A DNA stretch of 64,000 bases from Niallia taxi (GTDB lineage: Bacteria > Bacillota > Bacilli > Bacillales > Cytobacillaceae), in NCBI RefSeq assembly GCF_004005475.1, contig NZ_RZTZ01000004.1, positions 124,001 through 188,000 on the forward strand, read 5' to 3'. A program made the position numbers and the translations under genes. Below the pieces are notes generated by a model that was not told where the DNA came from, ran no database searches, and worked only from the letters and a program-made list of their open reading frames with translations. This document shows, one piece after another, positions 55,449 through 64,000 of this stretch (within the stretch, counting starts at the first letter, position 1; each line of letters begins with the position of its first letter).

Positions 55449-56627
55449 GTGGAGAAGATTAAAGTTGGTATCATCGGTACTGGTTTTATCGGGCCGACTC
55501 ACATAGAAGCCATCAGAAGGCTTGGTTTTGTAGAAGTAGCTGGTTTGGCGGAAACCAGTCAAGAAATGGCTGAAAAAAAGGCAGCTGAGCTTGGAATTCC
55601 GAAGGCCTTTGGTGATTACCGAGAAATGCTGAAAGACAGCGAAATCCAGGTCGTGCACAATTGCACACCAAATCATCTTCATTTTGCCATTAATAAAGAG
55701 ATTATTTTAGCTGGAAAGCATGTTGTCTCAGAGAAACCACTTGCTATGAACAGTGATGAATCAGCAAAATTGTTGGAGTTAGCACAAAAACAAGGCGTCA
55801 TCCATGCGGTGAACTTTAATTACAGACAGCATGCGAGTGTACAAAACTTAAAAGCGAAAATCACTGAAGGTGATCTTGGGAAAGTGAACTTGGTTCACGG
55901 AAGCTACTTGCAGGACTGGTTATTATATGAAACAGACTACAACTGGCGTTTGGCGCCGGAAGTAGGAGGAAAGTCACGCGCAGTAGCGGACATTGGTTCC
56001 CATTGGTGTGATACCGTCCAATTTGTAACAGGCAAAAGGATTGTCGAGGTTTTTGCTGATTTAGCAACTGTTGTTCCAGTAAGAAAAAAACCGACAGGAA
56101 ACGTAGCTACTTTTGGGGGACAGAAGAAGGAAGATATGAAATATGAAGATGTACCAATTAATACAGAAGATTATGCATCTGTTCTTGTCCGGTTTGAGGA
56201 TGGATCTAGAGGAGTCCTTACTGTATCTCAAGTCAGTGCGGGACGGAAAAATAGACTAAGCTTTGAGATTAATGGAAGTCAAGCTTCAATATTCTGGAAC
56301 CAGGAAGAACCAGAGAAGCTATGGATCGGGCACCGGGATAAAGCAAATGAAGTTCTATTAGCGGATCCGGCATTGTTTTTACCGGAGTCAAGGTCTGCTA
56401 TTCATCATCCTGGAGGGCATAACGAAGGCTGGCCGGATGCATTAAAAAATATGATGTTCAATTTTTACACATTTGTTCGCGACGGCAAAAGTCTGAAAAC
56501 AGACAAGCCTAATTTTGCAACATTTGCAGATGGGCACCTTTCGATGTGTATCACAGACGCAATCTTAGAAAGTAACCAGCAGCAGAAATGGGTGAAGGTT
56601 CAGGCTAGCAAGGAGTTACCTGCGTGA
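55449..56627 (+). CDS. Gfo/Idh/MocA family oxidoreductase
   Basis: The 392-residue NAD(P)-dependent dehydrogenase has the Rossmann GIIGTGFIGPTHIEAI start, the family's EKPLAMN loop with catalytic Lys, and the second domain with DIGSHWCDTV (Asp/His). It oxidises a hydroxyl of a sugar, inositol or sugar acid. It starts with GTG after AAAAGGAGGAAG. It overlaps the next (broken) isomerase gene by four bases, indicating a single catabolic operon. Confidence 0.88.
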   Translation: MEKIKVGIIGTGFIGPTHIEAIRRLGFVEVAGLAETSQEMAEKKAAELGIPKAFGDYREMLKDSEIQVVHNCTPNHLHFAINKEIILAGKHVVSEKPLAMNSDESAKLLELAQKQGVIHAVNFNYRQHASVQNLKAKITEGDLGKVNLVHGSYLQDWLLYETDYNWRLAPEVGGKSRAVADIGSHWCDTVQFVTGKRIVEVFADLATVVPVRKKPTGNVATFGGQKKEDMKYEDVPINTEDYASVLVRFEDGSRGVLTVSQVSAGRKNRLSFEINGSQASIFWNQEEPEKLWIGHRDKANEVLLADPALFLPESRSAIHHPGGHNEGWPDALKNMMFNFYTFVRDGKSLKTDKPNFATFADGHLSMCITDAILESNQQQKWVKVQASKELPA

Positions 56628-57596
56628 AATTAGGTGTATTTACCCCCTTGTATCAGAACCTGCCTTTTGAGGAAATGTTGGATAAGCTGGTAGCCATGGG
56701 TGTGGAGGCTGTTGAATTGGGGACAGGGAATTATCCCGGCAATCATCACTGTAATCCAGATGAATTGCTTGAATCTCCTGAAAAAAGAAAATCATTCCTG
56801 AGAGCGCTTGAAACTAGGGGAATAACGATCAGCGGCTTAAGCTGACACGGTAACCCACTTCATCCAAATGTAAACATTGCTCAAGAGTCACGTGACGTTT
56901 GGCGAAAAACGATATTACTTGCAGAACTTTTGGAAGTTCCTGTTATCAATGGTTTCTCTGGCTATCCGGGTGATCATATAAGTGCAAAAAATCCAAACTG
57001 GGTTACATGCTCATGGCCTCCGGAATATTTAGAAGTGCTGAACTGGCAATGGAATGAAGTCGTTATTCCTTATTGGAAAGAGGAAACAAAATTTGCGAAG
57101 TTGCATGGCATTAATCAAATAGCTTTTGAGATGCACCCAGGATTTGTAGCTTATAATCCTGAAACTCTACTAAAGTTAAGAGAGCATTCCGGCGAAAACA
57201 TTGGTGCAAACTTTAATCCCAGCCACCTTGTTTGGCAAGGAATTGACCCGGTCGAAGCCATTCAAAAAGCTTGGCAGAGAAAATGCGATTTTCCATTTTC
57301 ATGCGAAGGACACTTATTTAGATTAAGCAAATATCAAGATTAATGGTGTTTTAGATAAAAAGCATTATAGCCAAATTGTAGACCGCTCTTGGACATTTAG
57401 ATCAGTCGGATACGGCTCGGACGAAAAAATGTGGAAAGACATAGTAAGTGCCCTTCGAGCGGCTGGATACGATTATGTCATTTCCATCGAACATGAAGAT
57501 ATGCTTGCTTCCACCGACGAGGGACTAAGCAAAGCTATTACTCTCTTAAAAAGGGCCATGTTCAAGGAGAAAATTACCGAGATGTGGTGGGCTTAA
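56624..57596 (+). pseudogene. TIM-barrel sugar isomerase/epimerase with nonsense and frameshift mutations
   Basis: The frame starts MKLGVFTPLYQNLPFEEMLD. At 56842 a TGA sits where relatives have Cys in SCHGNPLHPN, then the frame continues correctly for 170 codons. A frameshift near 57280 is needed to read HFHAKDTYLD, followed by a TAA in place of Lys, then ANIKINGVLDKKHYSQIVDR and on to the normal end at EMWWA. Three separate lesions show an inactive gene. It was the partner of the preceding dehydrogenase; two intact TIM-barrel genes downstream may replace it. Confidence 0.85.
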
Positions 57597-57598
57597 TT

Positions 57599-57653
57599 TT
57601 TTGGAAGCATGGGGACAGTTCTCTTGCTTCCAAAAGGAGGGGCTGTTCCCTCC
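57599..57653. repeat. pair of adjacent hairpins
   Basis: TTTTGGAAGCA/TGCTTCCAAAA (11 bp) is followed directly by GGAGGG/CCCTCC (6 bp). The loop text GGGGACAGTTCTC and the following GGGGCTGTTCCC look like halves of a dispersed intergenic repeat common in Bacillaceae. It may also serve as terminator of the upstream part. Confidence 0.45.
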
Positions 57654-57727
57654 GGCAGCTCATGTCAAGGAAATATGATAGGATAATTGTTTTTCAAAAT
57701 TAATGATGAATGATTGGAGGCAGTAAG

Positions 57728-58762
57728 ATGACAACAATGAATGCAGTATTTTTTCCAGGAGATAAAAAGGTAGAGATTCGCCAGGTTGAAATTCCAACGC
57801 CTGGCCAAGGGGATGTATTAATTCAGTTAAAAGCATCAGCGATCTGCCGAAGCGATATGAGCTTATATTATGGAACTTCCGTTTTTGAAGGAACAAAATG
57901 CGGATGCACGGTACCAGGGCATGAACCTGCAGGAGTTATCACGGAAGTAGGAGCTGGCGTTTCCAATTACAAAGCGGGTGACCGAGTTGCTGTTTACTTA
58001 GCTCTTGGCTGTGGTGAATGTGCACATTGTAAGAGTGGCTACAAAATGTTCTGCAAAGAATTTAAATGTATCGGCTTTGACTCTCACGGCGGTGACGCAG
58101 AGTACATGGTGGTTCCAGCTGAAAACTGTATGAGACTGCCAGATAGCATGAGTTTTGTAACAGCAGCTGTTTCAACTGACGCTGTAGGAACCCTTTACCA
58201 TGCCCAAAAGAGATTAGGAATTTCTGGAAGAGACTATCTTGTTATTTTTGGAATGGGACCTATGGGCGGCGCTGGTGTGATGATCGCTAAAGGATTAGGA
58301 GCAACCGTTATTGCTGTTGATATGCTGGATGAGCGCTTGGAGCTTGCAAAGGAATTGGGTGCGGATTATACGATCAATGGTAAAACAATGAATGTTCAAG
58401 AAGAAATCGCGCGTATTACAAAGGGTCTTGGTGCAGATGCTGCGATTGATTGTTCCGGAAGCCCTTACGGTGAGAATGATGCATTAGATTGCGTGAGAGC
58501 ACATGGACGTGTCGCTTTTATCGGGGAAAGTAAAGAGACAACAATCAAACCAAGTGCGCAATTAATTCGAAAACAGATTTCTGTAATGGGTTCTTGGTAC
58601 TTCCCAATTCAAGAATTTGATGAAATTGCGGAGTTTATTGTTAGAAAGAATCTGCCTATAGAAAAGTTGGTTACTCACCAATTTAAATTGGAAGAAGCGG
58701 AAACAGCTTTCCGTATGTTTGATGAAAGAAAGACTGAAAAAGCTGTGTTTGTTTGGGAATAA
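57728..58762 (+). CDS. zinc-dependent alcohol/polyol dehydrogenase
   Basis: The 344-residue medium-chain dehydrogenase has catalytic zinc ligands in AICRSDMSLYYG and PGHEPAG, the structural zinc cysteines in CGECAHCKSGYKMFC, and the nucleotide-binding FGMGPMGGAGVMIAKGLG. It probably oxidises a sugar alcohol or sugar hydroxyl in this pathway. The start follows TTGGAGGCAG. It is expressed with the surrounding catabolic genes. Confidence 0.88.
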   Translation: MTTMNAVFFPGDKKVEIRQVEIPTPGQGDVLIQLKASAICRSDMSLYYGTSVFEGTKCGCTVPGHEPAGVITEVGAGVSNYKAGDRVAVYLALGCGECAHCKSGYKMFCKEFKCIGFDSHGGDAEYMVVPAENCMRLPDSMSFVTAAVSTDAVGTLYHAQKRLGISGRDYLVIFGMGPMGGAGVMIAKGLGATVIAVDMLDERLELAKELGADYTINGKTMNVQEEIARITKGLGADAAIDCSGSPYGENDALDCVRAHGRVAFIGESKETTIKPSAQLIRKQISVMGSWYFPIQEFDEIAEFIVRKNLPIEKLVTHQFKLEEAETAFRMFDERKTEKAVFVWE

Positions 58763-58805
58763 TCACATTGAATAACAAGACTTAATTTTTGAGGAGGATC
58801 AAAAA

Positions 58806-59648
58806 ATGAAACTTTCATTTAATACTTGGGTTTATAATTCCTTTCCCTCCATGTTGCCCTTTTATCCATTAGAAGAAGTGATTAGTCGAATTGCTTCATT
58901 TGGATATGATGGAATTGAAATAGGTTGTGCGAGTCCGCATGCATGGCCTGATTATCTATCCACACAAAGACGTAAGGAAATTCTTCAGCATTTAAAAAGA
59001 AAGAATCTTAATGTAGCTGCTATGCTTCCCGCACCTGGAGGAGGACCTGGAGTGAATCCAAGTTCAGCTTTGAAAGAAGAGCGTGAATTTACGATCAATC
59101 ATTATAAGGAAGTCATTCGTTTAGCGCATGATTGGGAATGCCCAACTGTGATGTGGCTTGCCGGCTGGTTTGGTTTTGGGATGAACAAACAAGAAGCATG
59201 GAAGTATAGCCGCGAAGGTTTACAAGATGTGGCAAAATATGCGAAAGACCTTGGAATCACATTAGTAGTTGAACCTCAAGCTGCTGATTGTAATTTAATT
59301 GAATCGGCAGATGATGCCCTGCAGTTGGCAGAAGAATCAGCTGAATCCAATGTGAAAGTGATGTTTGATACGTTCCATGCCCTATATCGTAATGAAGTAC
59401 CGAGTGATTATGTTTATAAAATGAAAGATAAGTTGCATCATGTTCATATTTCGGATGACGATCGTTTACCGCCTGGACAAGGAACGGTAAATTGGGATTC
59501 CGTATTAAAAGCATTAAAGGAAATCGATTACAAGGGCTACCTCTCAATGGAAATTGGATTTGGTACTAGAAAAGCAGATCCTGATTGGTATGCAAAAACA
59601 TCCATTGATTACTTGACAGAAAAGTTAAAAGGAATTGGATGTAAGTAA
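58806..59648 (+). CDS. sugar phosphate isomerase/epimerase (TIM barrel)
   Basis: The 280-residue AP-endonuclease-2-like protein has metal-ligand segments LVVEPQAADCNLIESADD, VKVMFDTFHALY, HHVHISDDDRLPPGQG and GYLSMEIGFG. These supply the Glu, Asp, His and Glu of a divalent-metal site used for ketose epimerisation. It resembles D-tagatose/D-psicose 3-epimerase-like proteins; substrate not known. Start follows GAGGAGGATC. Confidence 0.82.
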   Translation: MKLSFNTWVYNSFPSMLPFYPLEEVISRIASFGYDGIEIGCASPHAWPDYLSTQRRKEILQHLKRKNLNVAAMLPAPGGGPGVNPSSALKEEREFTINHYKEVIRLAHDWECPTVMWLAGWFGFGMNKQEAWKYSREGLQDVAKYAKDLGITLVVEPQAADCNLIESADDALQLAEESAESNVKVMFDTFHALYRNEVPSDYVYKMKDKLHHVHISDDDRLPPGQGTVNWDSVLKALKEIDYKGYLSMEIGFGTRKADPDWYAKTSIDYLTEKLKGIGCK

Positions 59649-59951
59649 TAATCTAATTGAACAAAGCATTATCCGGGCGAATGCAGTACGTTTAAATGCC
59701 ACTGATTCGCCTAGTTAATCTATTTAAAAGGGCTAATAATAAGAATAAGTGTTTTACCCCTCTTTATAAGTGAATTTAAAACCAAAATTTAATCGATTAT
59801 ATAATCACCAAGAAAAGCAGTGAAAAATTAATTATCGGAAAATTGTAATCGATTACATTATATAGGAGGATGTGAAACATAAAAACAATAAAAATACTTC
59901 AGTATTTCTATCAATGGATTAAAAGTTACAACGATGAAAAGGGGACAAGTC
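59649..59951. promoter_or_regulatory. intergenic promoter region of binding-protein copies 2 and 3, with operator
   Basis: The perfect palindrome TGTAATCGATTACA lies at 59844-59857, with a partial copy (TTAATCGATTATA) near 59789. TATATAGG follows the operator. This is an internal control point allowing separate expression of the second and third binding proteins. Confidence 0.6.
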
Positions 59952-61127
59952 ATGAAAAAGTTACTAAGTGTTTTTACTATGATTCTACTAATCACTAGCG
60001 TCGCACTTGTCGGCTGTGGCAAGAATAGCACAACTAGCAGCGCAAGCAAAGAGACAGAGAACACAAAAATAGAAGAAACAACCGCAAGTTCAGGCCCAAT
60101 AACGATTAATCAAGATATACCCGATCAGGAAATTTTAAGTAAAGGTCCTAGTGGAGAATCCGCTGTTTCAGCAAAAACATTGCAGCTTACTGAAGAAGAG
60201 GTGCAAAAGATCAAAGAAGGCAAATACAAAGCGGCCATTGTCATGCATTATGCTGGTAATGACTGGGCAACAGCACAAATCAATGGCTTAAAAGCAACTT
60301 TTGCAAAGATGGGAATTAAAGTCGTAGCTGTAACTGATGCCCAGTTCAAGGCTGAAAAACAAGTATCCGACATCGAAACAGTTTTAGCTAAAAAGCCGGA
60401 TATTATCGTGGGGATACCAGTAGACCCTATTTCAACTGCATCCGCTTTTAAGAAAGCGGCAGATGCAGGAGTCAAAGTCGTATTCATGGATAATAAACCA
60501 AAAGGATTAGAAGCCGGCAAGGATTATGTGAGCGTTGTATCTGCAGACAACTATGGCAATGGTGTTCAAGCAGCTGAAATCATGGCAAAACAGCTTGGTG
60601 GAAAAGGGAAGATCGGCGTAATCTATCATGATGCCGATTACTTTGTGACCAAACAGCGTACAGAAGCCTTTGAAAAAACAATCAAAGAAAAATATCCGAG
60701 CATCAAAATCGTTGAACGCGGTGGAATCATTGGCCCTAACGATGGGGAAAAAGTAGTATCAGGTATGCTTACCAAAAATCGTGACCTTGATGGAATATTC
60801 GTCGTTTGGGACGTTCCAGCTGAAGGTGCATTAGCAGCAGCCCGTACTGCAGGAAAGAAAGATTTTGTCATTACGACCATTGATTTAGGGACAAACGTAG
60901 CTTTAGACATTGCATCAAATGGTTTGATTAAAGGTCTCGGTGCCCAGCTGCCATATGACCAGGGGATTTCAGAAGCTATTTTAACAGGTTATTCTTTACT
61001 TGGTAAAGAAGCACCTGCTTATGTAGCCGTTCCTGCTTTAAATGTAACGAAAGAAAATGTATTAGATGCATGGAAACTTGTTTACCACCAAGAGGCACCT
61101 AAGTCCATTCAAGGGGCAGCTAAATAA
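59952..61127 (+). CDS. sugar ABC transporter substrate-binding lipoprotein, copy 2
   Basis: The 391-residue precursor has lipobox ALVGC, a polar linker and the type I binding fold. It is the copy most like the kinase C-terminus: HYAGNDWATAQI, DPISTASAF, VFMDNKPKGLEAGKDYVSVV and SADNYGNG nearly match the kinase's own segments. It probably shares that ligand. No permease or ATPase follows, so it should use the RbsA/RbsC-type proteins encoded upstream. The start follows AAAAGGGGAC. Confidence 0.88.
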   Translation: MKKLLSVFTMILLITSVALVGCGKNSTTSSASKETENTKIEETTASSGPITINQDIPDQEILSKGPSGESAVSAKTLQLTEEEVQKIKEGKYKAAIVMHYAGNDWATAQINGLKATFAKMGIKVVAVTDAQFKAEKQVSDIETVLAKKPDIIVGIPVDPISTASAFKKAADAGVKVVFMDNKPKGLEAGKDYVSVVSADNYGNGVQAAEIMAKQLGGKGKIGVIYHDADYFVTKQRTEAFEKTIKEKYPSIKIVERGGIIGPNDGEKVVSGMLTKNRDLDGIFVVWDVPAEGALAAARTAGKKDFVITTIDLGTNVALDIASNGLIKGLGAQLPYDQGISEAILTGYSLLGKEAPAYVAVPALNVTKENVLDAWKLVYHQEAPKSIQGAAK

Positions 61128-61168
61128 TAAAACACTATTATTATCTAAATCTATTATTGGGGGCTACT

Positions 61169-62338
61169 ATGAAAAAACTTACTTCACTAATCGTTACGAT
61201 ACTCTTAATTAGCAGTTTGGCTCTTCTGGGGTGTGGAAAACAAAGTTCAACTACTTCAGGTCAGCAAAAAGAAGGTAAATTAGCATCAGCAGAAGTCACT
61301 TATCCTCTTACCATTAACCCTGAAATACCAAGCGATCAGAAAATTTTAAGTACAGGTCCAAATGGAGAAACAGCCACACCTGCAGCAACTTTGCAATTGT
61401 CTGAAGAGGATGTAAAGAAAATTAAAGAAGGTAAATTCAAAGCGGGTATTTCCATGCACTATGCAGGAAATGACTTCTCAACTGCCATCATCAATGGTGT
61501 AAAAGACACTTTTGAAAAAATGGGCATCAAAGTTGTGGCCGTTACGGATGCACAATTTAAGCCTGAAAAACAAATTTCAGATATCGAAACCATCATGGCT
61601 AAAAAGCCAGATATTATCGTAGCTTTGCCGGTTGATCCAGTTGCTACTGCTCCCGCTTTTAAAAAGGCTGCGGAAGCCGGTGTAAAGCTAGTCTTCATGG
61701 ATAATGTACCAAAAGGCTTCAAAGCTGGAAAAGATTTTGTCAGCGTTGTTTCATCAGATAACTATGGAAACGGTATCTTTGCCGGTGAAATTATGGGTGA
61801 AAAACTAAAAGGAAAAGGAAAAATCGGTGTTATTTTCCACGATGTTAATTTCTTTGTAAATAACCAACGTAAAGAAGCATTTGAGAAAACCATTAAAGAA
61901 AAATATCCAAATATTAAAATTGTGGCGCATAGTGGAATTATCACTCCTAACGATGCTGAAAAAGTAGCTTCAGGTATGTTAACAAAATACAAAGATTTAG
62001 ATGGGATTTTTGCGATTTGGGATGTACCAGCGGAAGGAACACTTGCTGCAGCTCGTACAGCAGGGAAAAATGATTTAGTTATCACTACAGTTGATTTAGG
62101 AACGAACGTAGCGCTTCAAATTGCTTCTGGAGGGAATGTAAAAGGTCTTGGAGCACAGTTACCATATGAAAACGGAGCTGCACAGGCTCTTGTTGCCGGA
62201 TATTCATTACTTGGCCAACAATTAGATCCATACTATGTTGTTCCATCGATGAAAGTTACAAAGGAAAACGTCTTAAAGGTTTGGAAAATGGCTTATCGTC
62301 AAGATGCCCCAGAAGTTATTCAAAAGGCTGCAAAATAG
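61169..62338 (+). CDS. sugar ABC transporter substrate-binding lipoprotein, copy 3
   Basis: The 389-residue precursor has lipobox LALLGC and the same fold, with HYAGNDFSTAII, DPVATAPAF, VFMDNVPKGFKAGKD and SSDNYGNG. The gene lies 41 bases after copy 2, so it is a tandem duplicate expressed together with it. Differences in the pocket-region segments suggest a modified ligand range. A long hairpin terminator follows. Confidence 0.88.
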   Translation: MKKLTSLIVTILLISSLALLGCGKQSSTTSGQQKEGKLASAEVTYPLTINPEIPSDQKILSTGPNGETATPAATLQLSEEDVKKIKEGKFKAGISMHYAGNDFSTAIINGVKDTFEKMGIKVVAVTDAQFKPEKQISDIETIMAKKPDIIVALPVDPVATAPAFKKAAEAGVKLVFMDNVPKGFKAGKDFVSVVSSDNYGNGIFAGEIMGEKLKGKGKIGVIFHDVNFFVNNQRKEAFEKTIKEKYPNIKIVAHSGIITPNDAEKVASGMLTKYKDLDGIFAIWDVPAEGTLAAARTAGKNDLVITTVDLGTNVALQIASGGNVKGLGAQLPYENGAAQALVAGYSLLGQQLDPYYVVPSMKVTKENVLKVWKMAYRQDAPEVIQKAAK

Positions 62339-62388
62339 TGATCGTTTAACCAGTCAGAAAAGAGATTACAAACTTCCTAGAAAAGAAG

Positions 62389-62426
62389 TTAAAGAGTGGC
62401 GGCTTTTACATGCGGCCACTCTTTAA
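62389..62426. terminator. hairpin after binding-protein copy 3
   Basis: TTAAAGAGTGGC and GCCACTCTTTAA are perfect 12-base arms around a 14-base loop. The T-run is short, so readthrough into the last two genes is likely. Confidence 0.65.
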
Positions 62427-62475
62427 AACCCATAGGAAGTGTACACAGACAACATAGTGATAAGGAGATGTTCAA

Positions 62476-63300
62476 ATGATTAAGTACTCTTACAACACGC
62501 TAGTATATGCAGGAGAAGATATTGAAACTAGTATTGCTAGACTCGCTAAATATGGCTATAACGGTGTGGAATTTGTAGGCGAGCCAGAGCAACTGGATGC
62601 AGACCGCATTAAAGGTTTATTGGAAAAATATAATATTGAAGCTTCCACTATTTGTGCCATTTATAACGCTGAAAGAGATTTAGTTTCTAGTAAAGAAAAT
62701 ATTAGAAGAAATGCAGTCGAGTATTTAAAAAGCTGCGTTGATTTTGCCAGCAAAATCGGTGCAAAAGGAATCTCCCTGACTCCAACTGCTTGTATGAAAA
62801 TTTATGGAGAAGCAGATTACGAAACAGAATTGAAATGGGCTGAGGAAGGAATACGAGAAGCTGGTATTTATGCTGGGGAACATGGGGTTCGTTTGACAGT
62901 AGAAGCATGGAACCGCTATGAAAACTACTTAATCAATCGATTAGACCAATCACTTGAGCTGGTCAATCGTGTGAATCTGCCAAGCGTAGGTGTGATGGGT
63001 GATACCTATCATATGAATATTGAAGAAGTCGATATTGCGGATACGATCAGAATGGTTGGAGACAAATTATATCACCTTCACATCGCCGATAGTAATCGAG
63101 CGGCACCAGGTCGCGGTCATATTGATTTTGAGCCAATCGCTCAGGCTTTACATGATATTAACTATAGCGGTTATTTAACAATGGAGCTACTACCTCCGTT
63201 TGCGGATCCTTTTAATGGCACTAGATGTGAAGAATTTTATGATCAATATACAGAAGAGTCAATCGTTTTTCTAAAAAAGTTATTTAAGGAGGAAAGATAA
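62476..63300 (+). CDS. sugar phosphate isomerase/epimerase (TIM barrel)
   Basis: The 274-residue protein has LTVEAWNRYENYLINRLDQS, VGVMGDTYHMNIEE, YHLHIADSNRAAPGRGHIDF and GYLTMELLPP, the metal-ligand segments of the epimerase group, close to D-psicose/L-ribulose 3-epimerase-like enzymes. It is the third TIM-barrel isomerase of the locus, counting the broken one. The start follows AAGGAGATG, and the dehydrogenase gene begins one base after its stop. Confidence 0.85.
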   Translation: MIKYSYNTLVYAGEDIETSIARLAKYGYNGVEFVGEPEQLDADRIKGLLEKYNIEASTICAIYNAERDLVSSKENIRRNAVEYLKSCVDFASKIGAKGISLTPTACMKIYGEADYETELKWAEEGIREAGIYAGEHGVRLTVEAWNRYENYLINRLDQSLELVNRVNLPSVGVMGDTYHMNIEEVDIADTIRMVGDKLYHLHIADSNRAAPGRGHIDFEPIAQALHDINYSGYLTMELLPPFADPFNGTRCEEFYDQYTEESIVFLKKLFKEER

Positions 63301-63301
63301 G

Positions 63302-64000
63302 ATGGCACAAGATATACTAGTAAATAATCAAAATCCAGAAGCAGACTTTGATCAAAAAGTAATGAAAGCTGCTGTGTTGTACGGTAAAGGAGATTTAAGA
63401 TTAGAAGACGTACCGATTCCTGAAATTGGGGGCACAGATGTACTGATAAAAGTGAAGTATACTGCAATCTGTGGTACTGACCCACATATTTATGAAGGTC
63501 GTTTTCCCGCAAAACTTCCATTAATCTTAGGTCATGAATTTTCTGGTGAAGTGGTAAAGGTTGGTTCTCAAGTTAGTTTTGTACAGCCAGGTGATCGCGT
63601 GACTGCAGATATCAATATTAGCTGTGGCACATGCTATTATTGCCGCCATGGCCAAAAATTACATTGTGAAAAAATTACTCAATTAGGGGTACATGTCAAC
63701 GGAGCATTTGCAGAATACGTAAGAGTTCCTGAGAGCAATATTCATAAGTTACCTGAGTCTATGTCATGGATCCATGGAGCCTATATTGAGCCATTAGCAT
63801 GTGCAATCAGCGGTCAGGATAAAGCCGATATTCAATACGGTGACACAGTTGCTATTATTGGCGGCGGCCCTATGGGTATCGCTCATGCCTTACTTGCACA
63901 ACTAAAGGGTGCAAGTAAGGTAATCCTTTCAGAACTAAATCCTGCCAGAATTGAATCAGCCAAAAATATCAGTGTGGAATATGTCATCAATGCAGGTGAA
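63302..64000 (+). CDS. zinc-dependent alcohol/polyol dehydrogenase (cut by window end)
   Basis: The first 233 codons are present. An N-terminal extension of about 20 residues precedes the core (MKAAVLYGKGDLRLEDVPIP). Catalytic zinc ligands are in AICGTDPHIYEG and LGHEFSG, structural cysteines in CGTCYYCRHGQKLHC, then IEPLACAISG and the Rossmann IGGGPMGIAHALLAQ. It resembles sorbitol, threonine or 2,3-butanediol dehydrogenases. The start follows GGAGGAAAGATAAG, overlapping the end of the isomerase gene. Confidence 0.88.
   Translation, partial: MAQDILVNNQNPEADFDQKVMKAAVLYGKGDLRLEDVPIPEIGGTDVLIKVKYTAICGTDPHIYEGRFPAKLPLILGHEFSGEVVKVGSQVSFVQPGDRVTADINISCGTCYYCRHGQKLHCEKITQLGVHVNGAFAEYVRVPESNIHKLPESMSWIHGAYIEPLACAISGQDKADIQYGDTVAIIGGGPMGIAHALLAQLKGASKVILSELNPARIESAKNISVEYVINAGE

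Noticed and set aside
56842-56844. In-frame TGA as a selenocysteine codon
   Set aside because: The same gene has a later frameshift and a TAA in place of Lys, and no SECIS-like hairpin stands out after the TGA, so random decay explains it.

Overview
The window looks like chromosome from a low-GC Bacillota, most likely Bacillaceae (Bacillus, Niallia, Neobacillus or Cytobacillus type). The evidence is strong purine-rich ribosome binding sites (AAGGAGG), frequent TTG and GTG starts, B. subtilis-like gene clusters (frl, yxe), and families common in Bacillaceae (DUF3231, DUF4188, DUF2089, CBO0543, DUF4825). No rRNA, tRNA or CRISPR array was seen. Much of the window is accessory DNA with many decayed genes.

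Layout. 0-3.3 kb: a replication-relaxation family protein with a small overlapping membrane protein, preceded by a terminator hairpin and followed by broken fragments; this looks like the remnant of a mobile element. 3.4-9.6 kb: a TetR-linked cupin / aldo-keto reductase / carboxymuconolactone decarboxylase group, an MFS transporter, and a second MFS transporter driven by a MerR-type promoter. 9.8-15.5 kb: small membrane and regulatory genes, including a DUF2089 operon and a PssA-DedA pair. 15.9-22.7 kb: a yxe-like operon (fumarase-superfamily lyase, GNAT, amino-acid ABC transporter, YxeP peptidase, FMN monooxygenase), best read as S-(2-succino)cysteine salvage. 23-26 kb: three aldo-keto reductases. 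26.4-34 kb: hydrolase, PadR-DUF4188 pair, two orphan SUKH proteins, a YjdI-YjdJ-like pair and DUF3231. 34.4-40.6 kb: a complete fructosamine (frl) operon with an amino-acid-type ABC transporter and its GntR repressor. 40.6-46.8 kb: a decay zone holding broken DUF3231, TcaA-like, lipoprotein, chemoreceptor and IS110 genes around one intact alcohol dehydrogenase.

46.8-64 kb is the most unusual part: a sugar or polyol utilisation locus with an RbsA/RbsC-type ABC transporter, three paralogous lipoprotein binding proteins, Gfo/Idh/MocA and zinc-dependent dehydrogenases, and TIM-barrel isomerases. Its regulator is a predicted cytoplasmic hybrid histidine kinase whose C-terminus is a fourth copy of the same binding protein (PAS-HisKA-HATPase-REC-SBP), divergent from a LytTR response regulator. 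The local LacI-type repressor gene has lost its DNA-binding domain, yet the palindromes it probably bound remain upstream of the transport genes. I infer that sensing in this locus has passed from the LacI repressor to the kinase that carries the transporter's own ligand-binding fold. The substrate cannot be named from sequence.
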